From Rhopalosiphum padi (Eukaryota; Arthropoda; Insecta; Hemiptera; Aphididae), in NCBI RefSeq assembly GCF_020882245.1, contig NC_083598.1, forward strand, positions 36,803,858 through 36,867,857: 64,000 nucleotides of DNA, read 5' to 3'. Each line of letters starts with the position of its first letter. Position 1 is the stretch's first letter. Shown piece by piece: positions 50,534 through 63,000 of this stretch. The translations under genes and the position numbers were made by a program. The notes under the pieces are model-generated. The model ran no database searches. It saw only the letters and a list, made by a program, of their open reading frames with translations, and was not told where the DNA came from.

Positions 50534-50759
50534 ACATATAATATCCACACAGATAACTATTCATTTACGAGTATAAATATTAAATATAAATGATACGCAA
50601 TGAGAACCTAAGAATTGGGCGATTGGGCTACAATGAATCTTTTTTCAAAAATATAATTGGGCCACTATTTTAAAGAAGCGTAAGTTTTTATTTAAAGCCA
50701 GAAAACGAAATTAAAATATAATTTGGAAGGATTATATTTTTAATGAAATACAAAATACG

Positions 50760-51053
50760 AAGACAAAAAATTATTTCTTTTTATTCTATTTTGAATGACA
50801 AAATACTTTTATAATTTCACATCCTGAATCAGCATATTTTTCGGGGTATTTTGATACATAAAAATCGAAATTTAGACGAATAGTTTATGTTTAAAAATTA
50901 TAACGATAACAAATATTTAAAAGATATAAAATTAAAAAAGAGTTTCTTTTATTTTGATTGAAAATTATGTAAAAAAAAAAATAAATGTTTTTAAAAACAT
51001 TAATGGATTTTGAAATCATCAGTGTTATATATTTGATAAAAGAAACGCTCTGT
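50760..51053. mobile_element. Foldback element, family A, diverged right part
   Basis: ttttgaatgacaaaatactt, gtattttgatacataaaaat and the terminal gataaaagaaacgctctgta follow the interior and right arm of the 39553 copy with many changes. The left end was not found. Confidence 0.5.
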
Positions 51054-51238
51054 ATAGTATATTATAATATAATCAATTTTAAATTAAAAGTAAATTGAAG
51101 TTTTAGAATTGAATCTACGATTAAATATTTTATAATATATATTTATACATTTATAATAGGTATATAATATAATATAATTGTATATATATATTAACTATAT
51201 AATATACATGTATTTTATAATATATACATTTACTTAAA

Positions 51239-51416
51239 GTACTACAGTAGTGTAATGGATGATTCATTTATTGAATAACACTCATCATTTCAAAATGTAT
51301 TAACATTAAAAAAATGTTGTTTTATTTTAACTGGAGATTAAATAAAAAAAATTTAAATTGATTTTGAAATAATGATTGTTCGATAAATGAATCATCCATT
51401 ACACTGCTGTAGTACT
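51239..51416. mobile_element. Short foldback element, 178 bp
   Basis: agtactacagtagtgtaatg at the left pairs almost perfectly with cattacactgctgtagtact at the right. The arms go on through gatgattcattta and a diverged family-A-like core (cactcatcatttcaaaatgt). Confidence 0.75.
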
Positions 51417-51772
51417 TCTATTATATGTATGTATTATAAAATATATGTAGATTTTTTATATAGTTTATACAATATAATATATTTCAATAGTAAAATTAAA
51501 GAAAATTAATGTTTTTAATTTAATAAGAATACATTTTTCTTCACCACAGGGTGCATTAATATTTTAACTGAAAAATAAATTATTATTATGTTAACGAAAA
51601 AAAAAATAAGGTGCACGTTTTCTAATTTACTATATTATTTATTTTATTATCTTTAAAATCTATGTTGTTTTAAGTACAAATCTATTTGTAAATGGTTTTA
51701 AAATTTTTATTTTAACCTAATACTATTTCAGTATTTCTTAATAACTGCGGTAGTATTATTAAAGCAGTTTAA

Positions 51773-51813
<41 letters not shown>
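51773..51813. repeat. (ACT)n microsatellite
   Basis: About 13-14 uninterrupted ACT units. Confidence 0.95.
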
Positions 51814-53591
51814 ACACACTTAATAATATTGTTATTTGTACAATTATTAAGTTATTTCCTGAATCATATATTTAATTTTATCTTTTCTTTGACAACCAAA
51901 GTTTAGTACTTATTGCTCAAATGACTATTCTTTGTTGAGAAAAATATTAAGAAAGACAACTTATAGTACGGGGAGATTATCTTCAATAGTATATTTCTTT
52001 CATAAATGAATTTCGTTCAACAATAGGAGGGGTTTTGAAATTAATTTCTGTAATTGGATTAGGTTAATAAGAAATTCCTATTAACCTAAAATTAATACAT
52101 TATAGACGTGACTAAAATAGTGTCAAGTGTCAAGCGTCAAACGGCTGTAATAGTTTAAAAAGATTGACACCGCGAGTACACGGGTATATATAATATAGTC
52201 TATAATGATTGCTTTCTGTATAGTTTTCCAAAATGCGTCCACATTATACATAATAATCTTCACATATTTTGTTGCTAATAAGAAATAAGTCACAGTATGT
52301 ATTATTATTAATAATTTTTACAGAATTACAATTTATAGGCTTCCAAAGTATTTTTACTCATATAAAATATATTTTAGTATTATTGTGATAAGTAGGTAAA
52401 ATTTATGTAATATACCTACCTAATACAAATAAATGTATAATCTATATGACTATATTAGTATATTTTAATTTTTAATAGACAATAGTAGTACAGTACTAAT
52501 AGTACTTTTAGACGTTTTTCTTACCTATTTATTTTAAAACTACCTATATAATAATACAATTAAATTTAAAAGTAGATATATACGCTATATATAACAGAGT
52601 ATAATTATATAATTATTTCGACTAAAATTGTATTTGTAATTAAAATATAGTTCAATGGTTTACGGATTGTAAATTATTTACGTGTCGACTTTTCACTATT
52701 ATAATTTATATTTATATGTAGTTTTATAGTTTTATAGTGTAAAATGTTATACATAATATATTTGCAGTAGAAAAATCAAAAAAAAAAATAAATAAATCAG
52801 ATAGGTTGATATAGCCGTAAACTAGGTAAAGTAGATCAATAATATAATGTATTTTGATAAATAAATTTAGGTTTCAAATACAAAAAAATGTAGTTTAAAT
52901 GATATATATATTTTAAGTTCGTATTGTTGGGATTGTAATTATTTTACAGTAGAATAAAATACATAATATAACCAATTAAACAGTTTTGTAAAACAATTGG
53001 GTAGATATTGCGTTATGTTTCGAAATATTGATTATAATTGAAAATTTCGTCTGAGCATAACAGACTAACAGAGTATAATATTTAGTAAAATTAAATAACA
53101 AATATTTACTTTGTAAGCGGTAAATACGATTAGTTTATCATGGTTAAAATGTACAGGAGATTAAATTAGGCATTATGTATTCAGTATTCATAAATAAGTT
53201 TATAAATATGGCTAATTTAGTAGAATATTTTAAATATTTTTATATTGATACAATTATAGGAAGCATAATAATTTTTAAAATTAATTTTATATTTTATGTA
53301 ATTAAAACCTAAGATATTTTAATTTTTATCTATTTTTCTAATATATTGTAATAATAATCTCAATGTAGCTTATAAATTATTTTACAGACCACAATATTAA
53401 TACAAATTATAATTACGGTACAAATTTAGAGTTTAGACTGTTGTACCTAATTAATAGTTAAAATTATTGATGAAAATAAAATTTCGATTTTAAAACAGTT
53501 ACTTTACGACGATTAAATTATGAAATAATATATTATGATTTTCGTTGAATTTCTATTTTTTCTCTATTTATCATATTTTGCCTTTTATAGT
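51814..53591. other. AT-rich intergenic region
   Basis: No gene or defined element recognised. Confidence 0.5.
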
Positions 53592-53599
53592 CTGATAAC

Positions 53600-54104
53600 C
53601 AGTGCTCGAATTGGGAGGGGGGTGCACAGGGTAATGGAGCTCCCCTACTGTTTATTTATTTTTTTTGAGTACCCAAACTTTATATTTTCACAGTAACGGG
53701 GGAACGTTACAAACTTATGTTCAAAATAATTTTCATTAAAATGTGGATTTCAATTTATAATATAACGAATTTTACAATTTTCAGTATCAAAATTATTTTT
53801 GATAATAGTTTATTAATTTATTATTATTATTATCACTTCTATGGCCCTATATATTTTTTTTATAGTTTGCTTATTAATTAATTATAATATCACATTGTTT
53901 TTTCCTATAATTTATTGTACATTTCTATTCTGTGGACTAGTATGAAGGTAGGATTAAAATATCTGTGTAGCTTAAAAGTGGTATTCAAAATATAAGCAAG
54001 GTTGTCAAGGGGGGGGTCTGTGTTAAGTAATTGTGCACTTGGAACGCAGTTTTTAAATCGTTGGATTGAGCTCCTCTACTTAATTTTTACTAATTCGAGC
54101 ACTG
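53600..54104. mobile_element. hAT-type MITE, 505 bp
   Basis: Ends cagtgctcgaattg / taattcgagcactg. A perfect 8-bp target duplication, ctgataac, lies at 53592-53599 and 54105-54112. Subterminal G-run and C-run tracts could pair. Confidence 0.88.
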
Positions 54105-55675
54105 CTGATAACAAATACTAAATAAATAGGTAATTTTGTATTTTAGTAAATGACTTAATGGGTTTGCGTTGTTGGTTTGGTGTGTATTAAAAGGTAAAAT
54201 CAACAAAATCATTACGAAACATAATGTTTCACCGGCGAAAAATGATTAAATATAATTTATAATCCACAGTTACCGACAAAAAACAATCAGAAATAAATTA
54301 TATACGATTTTATCGAATAAATAAATTATATGTACAAAATATTAGAATGTTTAGTAGAATAGCTCAACATATTATTGGTGTTGCGTTGTGAAGTTGATGA
54401 ATGCTCGACGACTCATCATATAGACACTCCTTGTATATAGAGAAGGGCTATTATATAACATACATCGGGGAAGATGGAGTTTTATCGGTAGTAACTTGTA
54501 AGTGTGTCGGAAAATTGATAAATCGATGAAAAAAATAACGGAAATCGTATAGTCAGTCGTCCGTTTTCAAACCGCTTGCTATACCATAATATATATATAT
54601 TATTATTATAAATCCGGCGGCGGAGGTCACGCGTGTATAGATCGTCGTGCGGCCATGTCTACATTATTATTATACGCGCTTATGTAATAATAATATATAT
54701 AGGTAGGTACATGACAATACACGGAGATATGACTTATCCTTATCACCGGCGGGGCATAATAGCCGTGTATATGCGTGTGTGCTTAGGAAGGGGTGGGTCT
54801 TTCGGGCAAGGATCGGGGAAAGGATGGTGGTTGGTCATCAGTGGCGACGACGACTATACACAACGGTGGTGGTGGCAGAAGAACGGGAGCAGAAAGTTTC
54901 GTCTAAACGAACACTGACGCGCGGTAGTATAATATTTTGTGTGCGGGGGCGGTGGTCACAGGGTCGGCGGACAACAGATAGTGCAAGATGAAGTATAGAA
55001 GAAGAAGAAGAACAGGACGTGGTGTCGGTTTCTCGGTGGCGGTGTCACTGTCTGCGCGTATACATATTATATAGGTATACGCGTATTATATTTATTATAC
55101 GTATGTACCGCACGTTATCACGCGACATGCGGGCGAACGACTTTGGTGCGCGCGCATTCGAAAGGGTGGCGGCGGTGGTGAATGGTGATGATGGGCTCTC
55201 CGCCACTACCCTTCGCGCCGGCGACAGCGTGAGAGGGCGCAATATTATACTCTGCTCAGCTGACTGTGCGCGCGCGACGTACACGCCGAACGGTGGCGTA
55301 TGTATGTATATACGTTTATTGTATCGCTATGACGTAGTCGTACACACGCGTACAACACACCGTGCTACCAACTTTGCGGCGCGCCGGCCGATACTTTTTC
55401 GTGCCCGTCAGTGGCGATGCCGCAGCCGTTCGGAGCTTTATTATCGCCGCCGTCGTTACGGCGCACCCGTATCGCAGCTTTCGCCGCCGTTTCGTATCGC
55501 CGCCTACGTCCTACGTCGTCGTCGTCGTCGATGCCGCCGTCCGACGGCAGCAGCACTAACGACAATAACAACAACAACGCGTCCGACACCACCGGCCCTT
55601 ATCGCTGTCGCTGATTCCGCCGCGCTCGCAGTGGTCAGTCGCACCGCCGAGTGCACGTTCGTCCCGCACGGCCGT

Positions 55676-55800
55676 CGCCGTTGCCGTCGTCGTCCCGACC
55701 GGTGCCGTCGTCGTCGTCGTCGTCATCGTCGTCGCCGTTATTGCCGCCGCCGTCGTCATTACCACTGTCGTCGCAGTCGCCGTCGCCGCTTTTGTACTAT
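55676..55800. repeat. Imperfect GTC/CGC triplet repeat
   Basis: Runs of gtcgtcgtcgtcgtc and ccgccgccgtcg. It produces long Arg-, Ser- or Thr-rich open frames in several reading frames, which are artefacts of the repeat. Confidence 0.85.
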
Positions 55801-55969
55801 CGAACGGCGGCCGCACCTCAGCACGCTCGCAAAGCTATTATCACTCAGGTACAGTCGCTGCTATTATCAACGGTCTCGCGGAAACACGAGATTCCCATCA
55901 GCACTGACACCGCCGCCACCACCACTACCGTCGCCGCTACTACTACTATCGCTAGCACAACCTTCACCG

Positions 55970-55998
55970 CCGTCGCCGCCGCCGCCGCCGCCGCCACC
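55970..55998. repeat. (CCG)n triplet repeat
   Basis: About nine CCG/GCC units just upstream of the candidate donor at 56051. Confidence 0.85.
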
Positions 55999-57533
55999 GA
56001 CTGTTATACAACCGCTACGATACTATTACTACGACTCGCCACGCGTCGCCGTAAGTACACATGATGCGTACCTCACCCCGTGTTGTCTGTCCGCCCCGCC
56101 GAACACCCCGTGTGCGGGTGGATTTATTGCTAGTAAATTTTTGCAATTTTTTTTCACTCCCAGGAGGGTTTTTATTATCCCCGCGTGCGATCACAGCTTT
56201 TATTCATTCGTCGTTATTTTTCCCGCCGCGGGAAAAGTCGTCTGAAAAACTAATTAGGCACGCTGCCAATTTCTTTCACAATGGAACTGGGCCACCGCCG
56301 ATGTGTAGGTATATAGCGTACATCGTATATAGTTATTGGACTTTATGATAAAAACTCGCCGAAAAGAAACCACTCTATTGCCAATACGGTTGGGCGCCCG
56401 CACGCTATAAAATGTATACTACTATATATCAGCCCCCTAGAAGAACTTTTCTAATTTCCGGTTTCGTTTGAAGAGATCGAAAAACGGACATTATCATAAT
56501 TTTATGTGCTCGTATTTGTTACTCGGCCGGCGGATCACCGTACACCTTTGATCATCGTCGGCACGTGAAAAAGGATCGAGAACTTTTCGGTTAAAAGACA
56601 AAGGGAATTCGTGTTGTTAAAATTGGACACAATGTATATTAACTATTAAGCGTATTATATACTTAAACCCGGTATTATTCCGATTATTTTGTTGAGTCTT
56701 CTGCCGACTCAGTCTAAAATCAAAAAAAAAAAAAAAAAAATTGCGGCATTGACTTCACATAATTCTTAACGCAGTCTTGAAGTTCTGCTGTATTTACTAT
56801 TACTTATTATGGCTATTTACGACAACCCGAATAATACTCGGATTTTAACAATCTTATTACACGATCCGTTGCCTTAGATAAGGAACGGTGGACGAGGAGT
56901 TGCCGTCGGTGGTGGATGAGGATTAGAGAAGGGCGCGGGGGAAAAAAATTGTTTTCAACAAAATTTACGAGAAAAATCGAGTTTCCACTCGCCAACTGGT
57001 GACGCCACCCTCGTACACATGACGTCACGCTGGTATTATATGAACTAGATTTTCTTCTTGCCGAATGAAAACTCGTTTTTCCTTTTGGCCATTAAAAACC
57101 GACAATATTGATCAAGTGTCGTATGAAACGTAATTTATATATTATATTATTATTATATATTGTATAGCGAACACCGGCATGACGCCATACCAAATAATAT
57201 TATATTTATCATATCATGCTCGTATTATATACGTAATTATGTATAACTTTTCGACATCACGACGACGCATAGATACATAATATGATATATTTTTATCTTA
57301 AAGCACACATCCAAACTACTTGCGTGCGTATTATAATACACGGTTATCAGCGGTGTAGTAGGTACCGATATTATAATAACGGAAATGTCATTTCTCCGCA
57401 CTACAACCGTTTTATTTCACGCGTAGACACTGTGTAGGTATGCGAGATCGATTTGCTGAGCTTCCTGCATAGACCTACCGCACTCGTGTCGGGTATCAAT
57501 GAAAACGTGTTCACTGCTAACCATTATACGAAA

Positions 57534-57600
57534 CACGCACGCACGCACGCACACACACACACACACACATACACACACACATGCGTGTGCGTGTGCACAC
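57534..57600. repeat. (AC)n / (ACGC)n microsatellite
   Basis: cacgcacgcacgcacgc followed by about 13 CA units, then tgcgtgtgcgtgtgcaca. Open frames across it are compositional. Confidence 0.95.
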
Positions 57601-59712
57601 TATTGTTTCGTTCATCATTTTATACGATAGTAGACACTTACCGATATACTTTTGGCGTGTCTTTGCCTTATATATATATATTGAATGCATAGTACGTCGT
57701 GATAGCTGTATAATAATAATATATGCCGAAATGCCAAACATTTCAACTGTGGCAGACCGATGATTATGTATTATATTATATAAGTTTCGTCGGTATCGGT
57801 TTTGATAATTCAGTGTATATACCGATACAGACTTATATATCTGCTGGTTGCACGGATATCAAAAAGCAACAAATATCACGAGTAACGTATGGATAGGTAA
57901 ATATACCACAGACAACAGACAGGAAGAAGGCATATATATATATATGTATATATATAAATATATATATAACATAAAGATCTTTTGAATTCCAGTATACTGC
58001 TGTTTGTAATCATTATTAGTGGACCGTTTCCGAATGTGTAGACTATGCGGATGTTGGCGTCCCCGTAACGTTCCCTCTGTACCATCATGCATTGCGTTTT
58101 CCACGAGTCGATAACCACAATATTATATGAATGCATAGTGTTATCAATATTTCAAATGTTATAAGGCCGAAAGAATATAGGTACAAAACAATTCCGTTTA
58201 AATCGATAAAATAATATAGAAATTGTGGAGCAAACAATTCAATTTATTTGTTTAAAAATGTTCTAAAATAAATAAGATAATAAAAATAAAGTTATTTTAT
58301 ATATTAATACAGAAGTGCAAAAAATAGTTTAATCAAACCTTGAATGGTATGCTTTGTATTATTTCCTCGAAAATATTTATTATTAATATTATTGAAAAGT
58401 TACACCTACATTATTTTTTAACACACAAATGACCAACTAATAAATAAATGCATTTTCATAAATCATTATAATTAATATTTTTGAATATTGTTCTATATGA
58501 GATTTTAAGCATTATTAATGTTTTACCGAAATAATTTCATACAAAATCAAAAGTATTTCTAATTTTTAATAATATCTTTTTAAATATCTTTATATTCATT
58601 ACATTTGAATCGATGTTATTATATCATAGTCTTATATTAAGTATTTTATTTTGTAATAAACGAATGACTCATAGTGTTATTACACAAGTTTTGTAGCAAA
58701 CAATTAGATTTACGGTATTTAATTGTGTAACACCCACCGTGTGACCTAGTATGGGCTATCAAAGTGTTTAAAAAAGTTTTAGGATTTAACTTTTCAAAAA
58801 GTTCTGGTGAACTTCATTTTACGCCAATATAATCCCCAGACAATTAGTTTTGTTTCACAATAAATAACATTATATATTATTAATCGTTTAAATTCGATAG
58901 GCGTTTACGGTAACACGTTTTTTGATGACTAACATAAAAAACAACAACGACATAGGTTAGGTAAAATAAATTGAATGTAAATAAAAAAAAAGATCGCTGT
59001 TGTAGGTACCTACTACCTACAGTATTGAGCGAACAGACTATTAATTTTGAACGAACATTGAAATATGTGTGTTAAACATTGCGGTTTTATTTGTAAACGG
59101 TGTGAATTGTTCGGTATTGCGGGCTTAAGTAAATTATATATATATGCAATTTTGTTTCATTGAATATTAGAAGTTATTGCCTGTATTCTGTAGATACTAA
59201 TGAAACATTTAACAACACAGTATTAATATCAACAGTAACATTTTGTATTTAATAAAAATAAAATCCAAATGAGATTATTATATTATGACGTTTGTATATT
59301 ATATTTAGGGTTTTAAAAATTTAATTTTGTTGTCTTTGTTTTGAAGTAATTAGGTTTATCATACGAAAAATAACAGTTAAATTAATCAATTTACGAGATT
59401 AGGTGTTCTTTTAAGTTACTGGTAAAATTATAATTTATAAAAATAAATATTTTTAATTAATTACCTTTAGTTTTCATATTAAATATTACGAGTTACGAGT
59501 ATATTAATCAATGCATAATACGGGATGGAATTTTTTAATTTATTTTAGAAGTGTTTTTAAGTTTTACCAAGTAATTTTAACCAAGTTAAGTTTAATTTTA
59601 AACTTAACATCGTAATATAATGATAAAACTATAAAAATCTTCTATTAGAAAAACATATTATGAATAAAAAGTTTAGCCATTTGTAAATATGTAAGCAAAA
59701 TATACTCTAATT

Positions 59713-60028
59713 TAGGTATGTCAAAAGTAAAGTATCAATCGACTGAACCAAGAATATTGATTAGAATACTATGCAAGCTAAATAAAATACTTTTCGAAAA
59801 AAATATTCTATACAAATGTATAACAATTATTTCTGGGAAAGTACATAATATATATACAAAATTATCTATTACTCTCTCTCTCTTTCTCTCTTTCTAACAT
59901 ATTTACGATACAAAATAGAAATTGTATTTTTTTTTGTTTTGTTTTTTTTTAATTTTCACTTAATTTCCCAATGATCTTAATGGTCGCACATAAACAATGA
60001 GTAGATGGTCGTGTGTTTGACATGTCTG
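59713..60028. mobile_element. Probable MITE related to the 41091 hAT family
   Basis: The right end cgtgtgtttgacatgtctg is the reverse complement of the 41091 left end (caggcatgtcaaacacacg) with one change. The left end taggtatgtcaaaa is a weaker match. Flanks ctctaatt / ctctaaaa may be a worn 8-bp duplication. Confidence 0.45.
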
Positions 60029-63000
60029 CTCTAAAACGATATCAATGATATTATAGCTAATATTTTTTTGTAATCTTATTGGTATTTTATAATAAAGTAA
60101 AATTATGAAAAAAATTCAAATACAAGGGTGATGAGGAAACATTATCCCTAAAAAATATAAATCGAGATAACAAATATATATTTTAAACATGTAAACAGGA
60201 AATTAATATTTCCAATGTTTTAAATGTATAATTTTTTTTTTTTTTAAGTAAGAAAATGAACTAAAATTTCATGAAGTTATTCGGTAATTTGGACCGAGAA
60301 AAAATTAACTGTGATAGTAGGAACCTAAAAGTCACTGTGTGAAATTCCCTTATTCTTCCCATATCATTTAAAATTCGTATGATACATGAATAATTGCCAA
60401 AAAATAATAGTTACGATTGATCGCTTCCGAGAATAAGATACTGTAAATATTTTTGAAGTATTATCGAAGCATAAGAATATCGATAAAATACAAACAATTA
60501 TTTGAAACGTGTGGGATTGATACAATCTGTGAAATAAAGAAAAAGTATTTCTATTGTACTAAAATATATTTTGTATTGAGAATAATATTGGGATGGCCAG
60601 AGAAATATTTTGTAAGAAAGCCGAAGGGGTAAATGCAATAACTATAGGATGGCTATAATATAAGATATGGATTATTGAAGTGTAGAAAAAAAATTTTGAG
60701 TATGTTGTATTTATAAAAATAATAATTAAAGTAGACGTGGGATTTATTTTTGACTTTGGTGGTCAACAAAATGTTCATTTATTTTGACATAATAATACGT
60801 AATTTCTTATTCAGTCACAACTAGGATTATAACACAAACAAAGTATAATATTTTAATATATAGTATGTACAGTTAATAAAGAGAAGCTTGATTCAAATAT
60901 GTTTATAAATTAAAACAAGAAAATTGAGTATAAATTACTAAATAAAGAAAAAGTTTTATTAGGTACTTTAAATTGCAAATATTTAATCAGTGATACTAAT
61001 AGTGATAATTTATATAGGACATTTGTTTAGTATCTATTATCTTGTAAGCTATTTTTTTCATGAGGGTTTAAATGCTTAAAAATATACTATTACTCAACAC
61101 ATTAAAAGATCATAATGTCATGAATATAATAAATTATCTGAAAATTATTTTCAAGAGCGTTGGTTTTATTCTTTTTAATTTTTAATTTTCAAAGTTTACA
61201 AATTTACAACATCCTAAAATCAAGAACAATCTGTAATCTTTAATTTTTTTATTTTGGGTTACCTCGAGTTGAAATCAATTTTTGCCTTAAAATGGTTCTA
61301 GTATCGATAATATATTATAATATTTTTATAACTGACTATAAGTAGATTCCAGAGATTATAATGCCTGGACTTGATAAATTATTGATTAAATTTGACAAAT
61401 TAGAATTTTAAAAGTTTTATTTTGATATATTATTATAAATTGATTCTGTAAAAATACAATATGTTCGTTCAAAATTGATTTTCATAAGCTTTTACGTGTT
61501 AATTCAACTACTAAATAATATTGAAACTTGAGACCATTTGGTTCTATAATACGTTGGCATGTGGCCTACTCGAATCAGTGGCGTGACTGATCAATACTAC
61601 CAACTCATAACAATGAGTTGTTCGTCTTTTACTTTCTCGTATTTTTTATATTCATTAAATTTATATTATTCATCACATTTTTGTTGGTATCATATATTAT
61701 ATTATATTTGTCATTGAATATTAACTACATTTTTATTGCTATCATTATTTACTAAACTTTGTGTTTAATAATTTGAAAATATTTATTTAGGCGTCATTTT
61801 ATATTTTAGTAAATTAAACGATACGCAAATAATTTTATTACTTATATCTTACGTACAAATTTAATTTAATTTTAAACATTTATAAATTATATAATATTAT
61901 TTAAATATTAGTTCATTAATTGTAAAAGAATGTAATTTCTATATTGTATTGTAGAGTAACGTACATTATATGATATGTTGTTTATAAGGTGTCAGTGTGT
62001 TTTTATTCTTCAGCTGACTAGCTTTGTTAGCCAATAACAATTGAACGTCACAATGTCACATTAAAAGTGTAAAACAAATTTCAGTGGTTTAATGACAAGT
62101 ATTTTTTTTCTTTATTCTTCTTATCCTTGTTTTACTATCTTTCTACAACTTTGGTTTGAGAATTGTCGAGGTCTAACGTGTATAACCAATAGTTTCGGGT
62201 ATTTCTAATTTGAAACTAAGACAAACTCATGTCGTTCCATAAAACAAATATCGTCGACAAAATCGTTTCTTGTATTGGCTTTTATAGCGATGGGTATTGT
62301 TTTTGCTAACAATACCTATGTATTTATGGTTGGTCAGCACGCACAACCGTTTATGCTTTGTTTTCAACGGCAGAATTCGTTATTTCGTTGGTTATTAATT
62401 ATTTTAGAATTTAGACACATTTAAAAATGCACAGGTATATTTTTTATACCTTATGATTAAATTACTTTTACATCGCTTACAAAATAAGTGGTTAAGGAGG
62501 AAGATAAATAAAAATAATTGTTTAACCGAATTTTGTCAACTGGAAAATTATTAATATGAGTACTTTTTTGATATAAAGTACCTCAAAAAGTCATAATAAT
62601 ACTCCAAGTTAATTTGATGATTATTTTTAAATCATCTTTAATATAAAATGTTGGGTATTTTAATGTCATTTTTTATTTAGATAACATCTAGTTTAATATA
62701 AAAGTAAATAACGTAATAGTATATTATATTTTAAGTTATGATACTTAGTTTTAAAGATGCTAGTAGAAATTCTGGATCTGAATCTATTGAAAATATATTC
62801 ATTTATAAAATGGTTTTACGTAAAACATTGATAATTATCGATAATTTTGAAATCCTTAATTAAATAATTATATTATAAAAAAAGATTATTTTTTAAGTGG
62901 AAGTATCTTATTTCAGTAATTATCATTCAGTTAAAATTAACTTTCCAATTGAATTATAAGTCTGTAATAAATATTAAATACTAATATTTAGATAGTAAAA

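Larger units (their letters stand above)
54590..56050 (+). promoter_or_regulatory. CG-rich island: candidate promoter and 5'-UTR exon of a downstream gene
   Basis: The strongest CpG-rich stretch in the window. It contains GTC/CGT and CCG/CCA triplet runs (about 55515-55535, 55676-55800, 55910-55998). It ends at a consensus donor, CGCC|GTAAGT, at 56051. Sharp return to AT-rich sequence follows. A large + strand gene starting here, with its coding exons beyond 64000, is the simplest reading. Exon start is not determined. Confidence 0.5.

Noticed and set aside
55019..56245. 408-codon Arg/Ser-rich open frame and the overlapping frames on both strands
   Set aside because: Composition follows the CGT/CCG triplet repeats, several frames are open at once, and the frame crosses a consensus splice donor. 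Not a credible protein.
57859..58136. Tyr/Ile-rich minus-strand frames
   Set aside because: Half of each frame is a TA repeat. Only the 58010-58136 part is kept, as a low-interest observation.
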